This document shows, in pieces, positions 9,029 to 18,061 of a DNA stretch of 64,000 nucleotides; position 1 is the stretch's first letter, and each line of letters begins with the position of its first letter. The DNA lies in contig JACPDY010000119.1 of the NCBI GenBank assembly GCA_016183775.1, forward strand, positions 1 to 64,000, written 5' to 3'. The notes below the pieces were generated by a model that worked only from the letters and a program-made list of their open reading frames with translations, made no database searches and was not told where the DNA came from. Source of the stretch: Bacteroidota bacterium (GTDB lineage Bacteria; Bacteroidota; Bacteroidia; JABDFU01). The translations under genes and the position numbers were made by a program.

Positions 9029-9763
9029 ATGAAAAGTACAAAGTCCCTGGATAAAAAAAATAACATTTACATATACGCACTTTGCGTGATGCTGTGTGCA
9101 GGGAAAATTTTTGCCCAGAACCCTTTATATCAGCCGCCTCATAATACAAATCTTGGCACTGATACCACTAAACAGGTGGATTTTAAACCGGACAAAACAA
9201 GCGGATGCGTTCCTTTGAATGTAACTTTTAAGAATCTGACTAAGAATGGAGGTTCCTGGTTTTGGGATTTTGGAAATGGAACCACCTCTACCCAATGTAA
9301 CCCGTCCGTAGTGTACCTCTCTCCGGGAAATTACACCGTAAAACTTTTTTGCAGCAAATCGAATGGTGCCCAATATTCCCTGGTGTTGCAGGACCTCATA
9401 AGAGTTAAAACATTGCCTGTTGCCGGTTTTTATGCGGCAAAAATATCATCCTGTGTGAATGACAATAATTTTCTGTTTGTTAATACTTCCGTCAATTCAG
9501 ACAAATGGATCTGGGATTTCGGTGATGGAAGTTTTTCCACTCTTCGGGACCCACAGCATACCTATGTTACTCCCGGTAAATACACTGTCAAACTTGTTGC
9601 CGATAACGGGTTCAATTGCAAGGATGTAATGGTGAAAACCGACTACATTGAAATTTATCCAAAACCCGATGCAGGCTTTACCAGCAATACCACTACCAGC
9701 TGCAACCCTGCCACAATATTTTCTTTTAGTCCTTCCGACAGCTCCGCAATTGAATGGAAATAG
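9029..9763 (+). CDS. N-terminal fragment of the PKD adhesin, 244 aa
   Basis: As the sequence stands, translation from the ATG at 9029 ends at the TAG at 9761. The product is a signal peptide, two complete PKD domains (WFWDFGNG and WIWDFGDG) and part of a third. It would be secreted to the periplasm without a sorting domain. Confidence 0.7.
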   Translation: MKSTKSLDKKNNIYIYALCVMLCAGKIFAQNPLYQPPHNTNLGTDTTKQVDFKPDKTSGCVPLNVTFKNLTKNGGSWFWDFGNGTTSTQCNPSVVYLSPGNYTVKLFCSKSNGAQYSLVLQDLIRVKTLPVAGFYAAKISSCVNDNNFLFVNTSVNSDKWIWDFGDGSFSTLRDPQHTYVTPGKYTVKLVADNGFNCKDVMVKTDYIEIYPKPDAGFTSNTTTSCNPATIFSFSPSDSSAIEWK

Positions 9764-12700
9764 AGTTTTGGAGATGGTTCAGCATCACAGTTAAAGCAGC
9801 CCACCCATACATATAATAATACGGACAGCTTCACTGTCACACTCATTGCAAAAAATAAATATGGTTGTTATGATACCGTTGCAATTAATAACTATATACA
9901 GATATATACTCCGACTTCACCGGATTTTTACAGTGATATTATTCTTGGCTGTTCTCCGCTTTCAGTAAAATTTTCAGACACTACAAGTTGGGCAAATTCA
10001 TGGTTGTGGAATTTCGGTGATGGAACAACATCCACGTCACAAAATCCTGTTCATACTTATTCCAATGATGGCAAGTACGATCTTTACCTTACAGTAAGTA
10101 ATAATCAGGGCTGTTCGGCATACACTAAAAAGCCCCAATATATAAATGTAAAAAAGAGCCCTGCGGCTAAGTTTTCGGTAAGTGCAGACAAAGGCTGTGC
10201 TCCTTTAAAGATAATCTGTTCTAACAGTTCCGTTGGTGCTGTAAAATATTTTTGGGATTTTGGTGATGGAGATACCAGTTCGTTAAAAGATCCTGTGCAT
10301 GTTTATCCGGATGGAGGCAAGTATAAAATAACACTCCGGGCTATTGGCAGTAATGATTGTGAACATGCGTTCACTTATTCAAAAGATATTGTTGTTGAGC
10401 AGGGCGCAACCGGATTTACAGCCGACATAACATCAGGCTGTTCTCCGCTTGCAGTAAATTTCAAACCCGCTTTCTCATCAGCCGGCAATTACACATGGAA
10501 TTTTGGTGACGGAACTACTGATTCTTCCATGACCCCAACACATATATATACCGGTTTGGGTACCTACAGTGTCCGGCTCACTGTTAGCACGCCATTAGGT
10601 TGTAAAGATTCAATCGTTCTTAATAATTACATACGGATGATTAATCCGGGGCAGAGATACACTCCGCCGGCGCCTTCCCGGGGCTGTGTTCCTTACACTA
10701 CGGATTTTTCCGATGCAACACCCGGAGCTTCGGGATGGTTATGGGATTTTGGAGATAACACTTCGAGTATCCTTCAATCACCTCAGCATACATATACGCA
10801 GCCGGGAGTATATGTTGTCACTCTCACCGTCAAAACCGCGAATGGTTGTGACATGGTAATTTCAAAATTTAAAACAATTGAAGTAAGCAGTATTGCGGCG
10901 GGATTCACCTATTCATTGCCTGCATGTTCAAACTATACAGTTCCTTTTACTGACACCACAGCGAACGCGGTCTCGTGGTTATGGGATTTCGGTGACGGTA
11001 CAACAGGAAATCAAAAGCAGCCGCTGCATACTTTTTCCGGTTCCGGGGTATATTCGGTTTCACTTAAAGTTGAAACAGCAGCGGGCTGTTCGGGGCATGT
11101 TATAAAGGGTAATTCTATTGTGCTTCCGGACTGTGCCGGGAATTTGGGTAATCTGAGTGGTATCTTAGATCCCGGCAAAGGCTTTGGGAAAATCCCCGGG
11201 ACAGGAAGTAATATTGATACACTTCATCTGCCTGCCATAAAAGGTTGTGCGCCGTTTGCCGTCCCGTTTAACAATTTTATTTCAGCCGCTAAAAAGATCA
11301 AATGGCTGACAGGCGATGGCGCATACAGTTACGCTAAAAGTTTTCAACATGTATATAAAAATCAGGGCAATTATAATGTAATTATTATAGCTGAAGATTC
11401 CATTGGCCGTATCGATACTATAACCATTCCTTCATACGTGCAGGTAAGCAGTGTGAAGGCATATTTTTCAATGAATCAACAGGAGAGCTGTACAGGACGA
11501 ACATTTGCCTTTATTGATTCCTCTCAAAATCCGACATCGTGGCTATGGAATTTTGGAAATGGTGGCACATCGGTCGTTCAGAATCCTGTTTATAATTATT
11601 CCGATTCAGCAGTATATTCGCCCGAATTATCGGTAAAAAATTCTGAGGGATGTGAGGACAGGCATTTGCAAACCTCGTATTTCGGACCGGGAGCCACCTT
11701 ATGGGCGAACCGATATGATGTATGTGCGGGAGATGCCGTCACATTCAATTTCGCAGCAAATGGGTTGTTCAATTATAAATGGGATTTTGGAGATGGAACA
11801 GTTTCTTCCAGTCAAAATCCTGATCATACATTCTCTGCCGCTGGAAATTACTCAGTAACACTTACTGCCGACAATAGTATTGGGTGCCATTTTAAATACA
11901 CGCTGTCTTCAACTATATTGGTTCGTCAGCCGATTGCCGATTTTACATTTGTACGTAAAAATACATGCGGTACGCTGGCAATGGTATTCAAGAACAAGTC
12001 GAGCGGGATCAGTCAGCCTGCAAATAATTTTTGTGTCTGGGATTTCGGCGATGGCAGCCCCAAACAAAGGGCGGGGAATCCCATGCATACATTTCCGAAA
12101 GCTGGAAATTATACCGTAACACTTACTGCCTATTATGACGATGATTGTTACAGCGTGTTTTCTAAACCTGTAAAAGTAGATCTTGTTTCGGCCGATTTTG
12201 CATTTGTACAAGACAGGCAGTGTTTCCCGGTTACAGTTCAATATGCCGATTCCAGTAAGCATGCCATATCCTGGTTATGGAATTTCGGCGATGGAACAAG
12301 TTCATCACTTCGCAATCCGGTTCATACATTCAATACTATGCCTGCCGGGCAGGTTTCACTTACTGTTATAGACAGTAATGGCTGCACCGCAAGTATTTCC
12401 AAAGCCAATATTTCTGAGCTCAAGGCCAGGTTTGTTATTGGTGTATTGAGTGGTTGTGCGCCGCTCCCGGTAGTTTTCACGGGAAAAGGGACTAATATTG
12501 CATCGTGGTTGTGGAAATTTGGCGATGGGGGAGAGTCTGTTAGCCAGCAGGTTTCACATATATTCAGGAATAAGGGAACCTATACGCCAACGCTTATTGT
12601 AAAGTCAAGCGGGGGATGTGCGGACTCGGTACAATTGCCGCCTGTTGTTGTTGGTGGTCCCAAAGCTCTGTTTTCAGGGTTTTCATCTTCTACCTGTGCT

Positions 12701-14905
12701 CCCTCTTTGGTGTCATTCAGGGATTCGTCGGCAGGAGCAGCAAAATGGTTCTGGGATTTTGGAGATGGATCTTCTTCAACGCTCCGGAATCCTTCTCACA
12801 TTTATCCCACTCCCGGAAGTTATTCTGTACGCCTGGTTGTATTGAATAATAAAGGATGTTCCGATACTGTTTCCCGTATTGATTATGTCCATGTACTTGG
12901 GCCATCCGCATATTTTACGGTTTCTGATTCTTCTTTGTGCGGTCAGCAAAGCATAAACTTTATCGACCAGTCGATGAATTCATCCAGTTGGACTTGGTTG
13001 TTTGGAGATGGAAGCTTCTCCACAGTTAAAAACCCTTCTTATCTGTATAAAAATCAGGGAAAATATAATGTATCATTACTTATTACAGATTCCATGGGAT
13101 GTCCGGCAAGTTATGTGCTTCCTTACCCGGTAAATATCCGATCCGGCCCGCAGAGTAAGATCAGTGTTTCTCTGGCATCGGGATGCGCAAATCAATTAAT
13201 ATCTTTTTCCGATACTTCATCAAAAGCGATCTCATGGCTTTGGAGGTTCGGTGACGGTGATTCTTCTTTGCAGCAAATGCCTGAACACAGTTACAGGGAT
13301 TCGGGTCAATTCGATGTGTCTCTTACAATATCAGATAAGTATGCATGTTCATCAACTATGAATACTCCTCTTGTAATTCATTCCATGCCTTCATCTTCCG
13401 GGTTTGATCTTTCAGGTGCAAAAGGTTGCCAGCCTTATGCAGTGGCTTTTAGTGTTTCAAACCTTAATATAAAGCGTGTCACCTGGCTATATGGCGATGG
13501 AGGGAGGGACACTCTTTTATCTGTGAAGCATACTTATACCCTGCCTGGAAAATATCCCGTACAGGTTATCGCTTCAACAAAATATAATTGCTCGGATACG
13601 TTCAATGTTAAACCTGTTGAAGTGCTGCAAACACCCGTTGCACGCTTTGTAAGCAATGCGTCTGCTGTTTGCCCGTTCTCCCGCGTGCAATTCACAGATT
13701 CTTCTGTTTCTACCCAAAACGCAACCTACTTATGGAACTTTGACAGTACTTTATCTTCGACTCAGCAAAATCCCGCTGTTAGTTTCGTAACCGCCGGTTC
13801 AAAAACAATATCATTAATCGTATCGAATAATAATGGTTGCAGCGATACCATTGTAAAACCGGCCATGATATGGGTGTCCGATTCAATGCCTCCACCTGTT
13901 TCACCTTTATTGGTGGTTACCGTTTCTTCAAATACAACAGCAGATATTGCCTGGGAACCGGCTACGGTAAATGATTTTGATTCGTATGTGATATGGCGTA
14001 AAGCTGACAACGAAGCTGTATTTACCCAAGTCGCCGTGATAAATAACCGTGCTACTACGCTATATAATGACAAAGGATTAAATACACTTGATCGTGCTTA
14101 CTGTTACAAAGTGGAAACACGGGATGGCTGTGCTCACAGTATCCCTGTTGATCAGATCAATGCGCACTGTACAATAAATGTGACCGCGAAAATAATTGCG
14201 AAAGATAATGTAAAGGTCAGCTGGACACCTTATAAAGGATGTTCTGTAGCAAAATATGAAATTTATCGCAGTGAACCGGGAGGAGCTTCGCCTCAGTTAA
14301 TGGCAACTGTGCCTTCCAACATTCTGATGTACCTTGATAAAAGCGTTTTATGCCCGACCTATTATTCATATCGGGTGAAAGGCACTGAAATATGTGGAAA
14401 CAGTATCACGTCATCCAGCGATACTTCCATTGCTGGACCCATGCCAAATAGTTTTGCCGATCAGAAGGTAGAAGTGGTCAGATCTACTGTGATTAATAAT
14501 GCAAAGGTTTACACGGAATGGAGTAAGCCCAAAATCAAACCAGAAACTGTAACGGCGTATAAGATATACCGGTCGACTGACAGCAGTCATTACAAATTGA
14601 TAAATACAGTTAAGGCTGCAGTCAGGGAATATTTCGATAGCGATGTAGATGTAAATCGGCAGAGTTATTATTATCGTATTGAGGTCGTTAACTCCTGCGG
14701 CGTTTCCACCCCGCAGAGTAATATGGGATCTTCTATATTGCTTAATGTTGAATTAGTTGAAGGCAATGTGCAGCTCACGTGGTCCCCATATTCTGGCTGG
14801 AATTCGGAAGTAGAATTTTATCTGATTGAAAAACTGGACCAGCATGGTAAATGGGTTCCCGTTAAAACCGTTGATGGAAAAACATTGCAGTACATAGAAA
14901 AATAG
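9764..14905 (+). CDS. C-terminal open frame of the PKD adhesin (no start or signal peptide)
   Basis: The frame stays open after the TAG for 1713 codons, covering the rest of PKD unit 3, about 16 further PKD units and the Fn3-like tail. No convincing start with a signal peptide is present, so this part would be expressed only by readthrough or if the TAG is not real. One unit around 11245-11460 is degenerate (WLTGDG in place of WxFGDG) and is preceded by a glycine-rich linker. Confidence 0.6.
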   Translation, partial: SFGDGSASQLKQPTHTYNNTDSFTVTLIAKNKYGCYDTVAINNYIQIYTPTSPDFYSDIILGCSPLSVKFSDTTSWANSWLWNFGDGTTSTSQNPVHTYSNDGKYDLYLTVSNNQGCSAYTKKPQYINVKKSPAAKFSVSADKGCAPLKIICSNSSVGAVKYFWDFGDGDTSSLKDPVHVYPDGGKYKITLRAIGSNDCEHAFTYSKDIVVEQGATGFTADITSGCSPLAVNFKPAFSSAGNYTWNFGDGTTDSSMTPTHIYTGLGTYSVRLTVSTPLGCKDSIVLNNYIRMINPGQRYTPPAPSRGCVPYTTDFSDATPGASGWLWDFGDNTSSILQSPQHTYTQPGVYVVTLTVKTANGCDMVISKFKTIEVSSIAAGFTYSLPACSNYTVPFTDTTANAVSWLWDFGDGTTGNQKQPLHTFSGSGVYSVSLKVETAAGCSGHVIKGNSIVLPDCAGNLGNLSGILDPGKGFGKIPGTGSNIDTLHLPAIKGCAPFAVPFNNFISAAKKIKWLTGDGAYSYAKSFQHVYKNQGNYNVIIIAEDSIGRIDTITIPSYVQVSSVKAYFSMNQQESCTGRTFAFIDSSQNPTSWLWNFGNGGTSVVQNPVYNYSDSAVYSPELSVKNSEGCEDRHLQTSYFGPGATLWANRYDVCAGDAVTFNFAANGLFNYKWDFGDGTVSSSQNPDHTFSAAGNYSVTLTADNSIGCHFKYTLSSTILVRQPIADFTFVRKNTCGTLAMVFKNKSSGISQPANNFCVWDFGDGSPKQRAGNPMHTFPKAGNYTVTLTAYYDDDCYSVFSKPVKVDLVSADFAFVQDRQCFPVTVQYADSSKHAISWLWNFGDGTSSSLRNPVHTFNTMPAGQVSLTVIDSNGCTASISKANISELKARFVIGVLSGCAPLPVVFTGKGTNIASWLWKFGDGGESVSQQVSHIFRNKGTYTPTLIVKSSGGCADSVQLPPVVVGGPKALFSGFSSSTCAPSLVSFRDSSAGAAKWFWDFGDGSSSTLRNPSHIYPTPGSYSVRLVVLNNKGCSDTVSRIDYVHVLGPSAYFTVSDSSLCGQQSINFIDQSMNSSSWTWLFGDGSFSTVKNPSYLYKNQGKYNVSLLITDSMGCPASYVLPYPVNIRSGPQSKISVSLASGCANQLISFSDTSSKAISWLWRFGDGDSSLQQMPEHSYRDSGQFDVSLTISDKYACSSTMNTPLVIHSMPSSSGFDLSGAKGCQPYAVAFSVSNLNIKRVTWLYGDGGRDTLLSVKHTYTLPGKYPVQVIASTKYNCSDTFNVKPVEVLQTPVARFVSNASAVCPFSRVQFTDSSVSTQNATYLWNFDSTLSSTQQNPAVSFVTAGSKTISLIVSNNNGCSDTIVKPAMIWVSDSMPPPVSPLLVVTVSSNTTADIAWEPATVNDFDSYVIWRKADNEAVFTQVAVINNRATTLYNDKGLNTLDRAYCYKVETRDGCAHSIPVDQINAHCTINVTAKIIAKDNVKVSWTPYKGCSVAKYEIYRSEPGGASPQLMATVPSNILMYLDKSVLCPTYYSYRVKGTEICGNSITSSSDTSIAGPMPNSFADQKVEVVRSTVINNAKVYTEWSKPKIKPETVTAYKIYRSTDSSHYKLINTVKAAVREYFDSDVDVNRQSYYYRIEVVNSCGVSTPQSNMGSSILLNVELVEGNVQLTWSPYSGWNSEVEFYLIEKLDQHGKWVPVKTVDGKTLQYIEK

Positions 14906-14938
14906 GTAGCAGCAATAAACAAACAATAGGGATAAAAA

Positions 14939-15355
14939 TTAAAGGAGATCCAGTGATTTTTGAGAAAGGGGCTTGTTTATGTATTTGTGAACGGAAGAAA
15001 GATGTTTCGCCTTTTCAATATCAGCCGGATTGATAGAGGTAGTGAGCATTACTATTTTTGTTTTCCCCAATAATGCAGTGTTAAGCTTGTCGAACTCTTC
15101 AATAAATTGAAAGCCATCCATCATAGGCATATTAATATCAAGGAAAATGATCTCCGGAAATAATGGTGTTCCTCCGTCGCCGGCCTGTTCAAGGTTTCTA
15201 AGGAATTCAAGTCCGCTTTTACTGCTCGTGTGAATATACACCCGTTCAGCGAAGTTACAGCCCTCAACCATTTTTTGGTTGATAAAATTATCGATTTCGC
15301 TGTCGTCGACCAGCATAACCGACGAGTATTTGGCCTTGGGTTTTCGTTGTTTCAT
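14939..15355 (-). CDS. Single-domain response regulator, 138 aa
   Basis: A receiver-only protein with VDDSEID near residue 16, phospho-acceptor Asp in FLDINMPMMDG, the switch Thr in VMLTTS and Lys in YINKPLS. There is no output domain, so it probably acts as a phosphorelay intermediate or binds a partner protein. It is divergent from the kinase at 15570, with 214 nt between them, and convergent with the PKD adhesin (33 nt between stops). Upstream lie a -7-like box (15405-15412) and the shared palindromes at 15477-15514. Confidence 0.9.
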   Translation of the reverse strand: MKQRKPKAKYSSVMLVDDSEIDNFINQKMVEGCNFAERVYIHTSSKSGLEFLRNLEQAGDGGTPLFPEIIFLDINMPMMDGFQFIEEFDKLNTALLGKTKIVMLTTSINPADIEKAKHLSSVHKYINKPLSQKSLDLL

Positions 15356-15404
15356 TCAGGATAAATTGATGTTCAACTTCCTTTCCCCACAATCCTTCAT
15401 GGGA

Positions 15405-15412
15405 CAAAAATA
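15405..15412 (-). promoter_or_regulatory. Candidate -7 box for the receiver gene
   Basis: TATTTTTG on the minus strand matches TAnnTTTG and lies 49 nt upstream of the ATG at 15355. No -33 element is seen at normal spacing. Confidence 0.4.
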
Positions 15413-15476
15413 CAATATTGTGCAAGATAATTAACTAACACCATGGTTTAATTGGCAATAAAAGTTTTAACATAAA

Positions 15477-15514
15477 TAGGTATAAATACCTAGTGATTTA
15501 TGCGTATAAATACG
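15477..15514. promoter_or_regulatory. Second copy of the TAGGTATAAATACCTA palindrome pair
   Basis: TAGGTATAAATACCTA (15477-15492) is identical over 16 bases to 4638-4653. It is followed by a related palindrome CGTATAAATACG (15503-15514), centre to centre 24 bp. In both places the 16-mer lies 112-121 nt upstream of a minus-strand signalling gene and in front of a divergent plus-strand one. Confidence 0.6.
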
Positions 15515-15525
15515 TAATCTTTGAT

Positions 15526-15533
15526 TAAATTTG
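15526..15533 (+). promoter_or_regulatory. Candidate -7 box for the kinase at 15570
   Basis: TAAATTTG matches TAnnTTTG exactly and lies 36 nt before the TTG start and 33 nt after the 16-bp palindrome. Confidence 0.45.
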
Positions 15534-15569
15534 CATCTATATAGTAGATTTAATAAAAACAAATTGTAA

Positions 15570-16475
15570 TTGAAAAAAAGCACAAAATCGCGGGAAACTA
15601 TTGTTGACCTGCTTGCAATGATCAAATCCAGAATTAGTGATACTGATACTTCCTCTCTGACTTCTGAACAATCAGATCGTTTAGAAGAAACAATTCATCA
15701 ATTGGATCAGTTATTCGTTGATCTTTCACCGGGAGAAAACAAGGTTCCAGCGGAATCGCAAACGAAAAGTGAAGGGAAAGCAAGAAAGATAGCGATACAA
15801 AAGCTTCCCGATTTTATGAGGATCCGGCATGATGTAATGAGTCCATTGAAAAGTATAAAAGGAGCAATTGAGGTCGGAAATATAATGAAGGTTGGCAATG
15901 ATCTGAAACAACTGTTTTCTATCATTGAAAAGTGCAGAGTTTCACTCGAAAAGCAACTCACAGATTTGTTAGACCTGATGGAAGGAACAATAAGAGATCC
16001 AGCCGCTGACCGCATTGATTTTAATGAAATAACTGAAGGTGTTTTGAGAGAGCTTTCCTACCTGCCTGGATTCAATACCGTTAAATTTAACATTGTTATA
16101 AACAATAATATTCCCTTCTATGCCGACAGTCATTTGGTATCATCGGTTATACGGAATCTGATGAGCAATGCTGTAAAATACAGATCGAAAAGCAAAGAAC
16201 CTGTTGTTGACATATCTGTGAATGGTTCAAGTAATGGCGTTACTATTGAAGTAAAGGATAATGGAATCGGCATAGCGAAAGATGAACTTGAACTTGTTTT
16301 TAAGCCTTATTTCCGGACCAGGGAGGAGGGTGAAGGAACAGGTATGGGACTGTATATTGTAAATGAGGTGGTAAAAACACTCGGTGGAGCTGTAGCTGTA
16401 AAGAGTAGCATTGGAAATGGCTCCAGTTTTATGGTTTCACTTCCATCCAAACAAATAGATAACATTGATCAGTAA
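15570..16475 (+). CDS. Soluble sensor histidine kinase, 301 aa
   Basis: No membrane segment. A variable N-terminal 85 residues precede a HisKA-like region with the His of RIRHDVMSPLKSI. The HATPase_c domain has NLMSNAVKYRS (N), DNGIGIAK (G1), a YFRTREEGEGTGMGLYI stretch (F/G2) and a final FMVSLP strand. The start is TTG at 15570; an internal ATG at 15618 is possible. It is divergent from the stand-alone receiver at 15355, and the two are probably partners because they share the palindrome-bearing intergenic region. What it senses cannot be told. Confidence 0.88.
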   Translation: MKKSTKSRETIVDLLAMIKSRISDTDTSSLTSEQSDRLEETIHQLDQLFVDLSPGENKVPAESQTKSEGKARKIAIQKLPDFMRIRHDVMSPLKSIKGAIEVGNIMKVGNDLKQLFSIIEKCRVSLEKQLTDLLDLMEGTIRDPAADRIDFNEITEGVLRELSYLPGFNTVKFNIVINNNIPFYADSHLVSSVIRNLMSNAVKYRSKSKEPVVDISVNGSSNGVTIEVKDNGIGIAKDELELVFKPYFRTREEGEGTGMGLYIVNEVVKTLGGAVAVKSSIGNGSSFMVSLPSKQIDNIDQ

Positions 16476-16490
16476 TTTCTTCTGCAAAAC

Positions 16491-16512
16491 CGCCGGAGGT
16501 CTTCCCCCGGCG
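16491..16512. terminator. GC-rich hairpin between convergent genes
   Basis: CGCCGG and CCGGCG arms enclose a 10-base loop between the kinase stop and the convergent secreted-protein stop. There is no strong T-run, only ATTTCG on the plus side and GGTTTTG on the minus side, so termination is plausible but not certain. Confidence 0.4.
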
Positions 16513-16579
16513 ATTTCGATCCAATATATTTCACTTTTCAGATAAGAACAATCAATTAAAGGCACTGCAATGTGATCCG

Positions 16580-17833
16580 TTATTCTCCTGTAACTATTTT
16601 TTCAGAAAACAATTCCCCGGGTGTACGCACCTGTACAATTAATATGTTATTTCTGCTATTGAAACCGCTGAGCAAATAATTGCTGCCTGAACTTTCTGTC
16701 TTTTCGTTATATAATAGTTGCCCGATAGAATTATATACGGATATAGTATATGTTTTATCGGATGCCTTATCAGGCATAGCTATCATAAGTCCTTCCGCAG
16801 AATTGAATATTTTAATTTTTTTGCCGGTGTAATCCTGTCCTATTCCGGTGGTGACTCCCTTTGATGGCAATACCTCTATAGTTTTTTGTGAAACGTCTGA
16901 ACAGGCTCCGTTTACCACTGTTAACTTCACAATATATGATCCTGCCTTTGAATAAGAGTGGGTGGGATTTGCTGACAGCGAATCAAAATGCTGGTCCCCG
17001 AAATCCCATAAATATTTAACAGCATTTTCGGATTGATTAGTAAATGCTACAATTGCCGAATCAGCCCGTACAGCATCAGCTGAGGAAATAAATGAGGATT
17101 TTATAGAATTCATTACTGGCACTGTAACTGTGAAGTTTTCCGGGCAGCCATATTTTGAGAATATGGTCAATGTATAGTTGTTTGGATACAGGTTATCAAT
17201 AGTGGTTGATGAATAAATATCGAAACCCGTTTTCACAATTTTTCCTGAAACATCTGATAATTGATAGTTCCAGGTATCCCAATTTGGTTTTGAAATTGAA
17301 ATGCTTCCGTTGTTACTCATTGTACAGGATGCCGCGCTGGTGCTAAGCGTTGACGGAACACTAAAGTGCACGACAAAGCGGGGTGTATTGGAAGCGGAAT
17401 CGGCCTGGAGCTGAAAGGTGTGGCTTGCATTTCTCCTCAGGTCATAAAAACTACCTGTTTTAATATCCTCCATATATATACAGGCGTCAGGGGAGATCGT
17501 TCCAAATTCCTCACAGCTTATAGTATAGGTTGTTGCGATATAATTTCTTACAAAAATATTTGTCTTTACTCCACCTTTTATCAGAAGCGGATATGAATTT
17601 ACAACGAGTGGATTGACTGCATCGACCATAGAATAAATGGCAGGTACATTTTTGTTAAAGCTGAACATTTTGGTAGCATCATAGTTGTTATCAAATCCAT
17701 TATCTGCTCCATCCATGAAGCGTATTAGAGTTTCATCGGAATAGTTGTTTCCGGAAATTTTCAGCCTGATAGCGTCAGCACCATACATGTATGTGCACAC
17801 TAATAGTAAAGCGGAAGTGGCCAGCGTTTTCAT
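16580..17833 (-). CDS. Secreted PKD protein with a T9SS type A sorting domain
   Basis: About 417 residues from the ATG at 17833 (an in-frame ATG at 17857 adds eight). A signal peptide (MKTLATSALLLVCTYMYGA) is followed by a beta-rich region of about 250 residues with no family I recognise. A PKD domain follows (VKYLWDFGDQHFDS... HSYSKAGSYIVKLTV, roughly 270-345), and a C-terminal type A sorting-like domain (YTISVYNSIGQLLYNEK, final VQVRTPGELFSEKIV). The protein should be exported through T9SS. It carries copy C of the shared upstream motif, placing it with the receiver-phosphatase and the CHU_C cluster. Confidence 0.85.
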   Translation of the reverse strand: MKTLATSALLLVCTYMYGADAIRLKISGNNYSDETLIRFMDGADNGFDNNYDATKMFSFNKNVPAIYSMVDAVNPLVVNSYPLLIKGGVKTNIFVRNYIATTYTISCEEFGTISPDACIYMEDIKTGSFYDLRRNASHTFQLQADSASNTPRFVVHFSVPSTLSTSAASCTMSNNGSISISKPNWDTWNYQLSDVSGKIVKTGFDIYSSTTIDNLYPNNYTLTIFSKYGCPENFTVTVPVMNSIKSSFISSADAVRADSAIVAFTNQSENAVKYLWDFGDQHFDSLSANPTHSYSKAGSYIVKLTVVNGACSDVSQKTIEVLPSKGVTTGIGQDYTGKKIKIFNSAEGLMIAMPDKASDKTYTISVYNSIGQLLYNEKTESSGSNYLLSGFNSRNNILIVQVRTPGELFSEKIVTGE

Positions 17834-17891
17834 GGTATGTGGTTTTAAAAGGTTCATTGAATTATTGTTTAGTCAGTTTGAATCTCTCCTA

Positions 17892-17957
17892 CAAAGAAAG
17901 CCCCTTCTATGGCTAAATTCCGCTTAACAAAAGACCTTACATTACCTATGTAAGATT
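17892..17957 (-). promoter_or_regulatory. AATCTTACAT element plus -7-like box, copy C
   Basis: On the minus strand, AATCTTACAT (17957-17948), continuing as AGGTAA, is followed after 48 nt by TTTCTTTG (17899-17892). That is a one-mismatch -7 box lying 34 or 58 nt before the two possible starts of the secreted PKD gene. The motif overlaps a CTTACAT-N5-ATGTAAG inverted repeat at 17936-17954. Confidence 0.55.
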
Positions 17958-18061
17958 ATCCGCGATTTTGTAAAAGACCTGTATTATTTGAGAATTCAGG
18001 GGTTTAATGCCGGAGAAACTCACATTATTGACTATATAGAATCGTTTTACATCTATAGAAG

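Larger units (their letters stand above)
9029..14905 (+). pseudogene. Giant PKD-repeat adhesin interrupted by an in-frame TAG
   Basis: One reading frame of 1959 codons, with a signal peptide (residues 1-30), about 19 PKD domains marked by WxWxFGDG, and three to four Fn3-like domains at the end. It is broken only at codon 245 (TAG, 9761-9763). The frame before and after is the same, and the stop falls where a PKD unit should read WKWSFGDG, so TGG to TAG is the simplest explanation. The C-terminus stops after about half an Fn3 domain (KTVDGKTLQYIEK) and lacks any T9SS sorting domain. It may be a decaying gene, a strain-level or read-level nonsense change, or a split system with the small CHU_C protein upstream. 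Such proteins are usually cell-surface adhesins. Confidence 0.8.
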
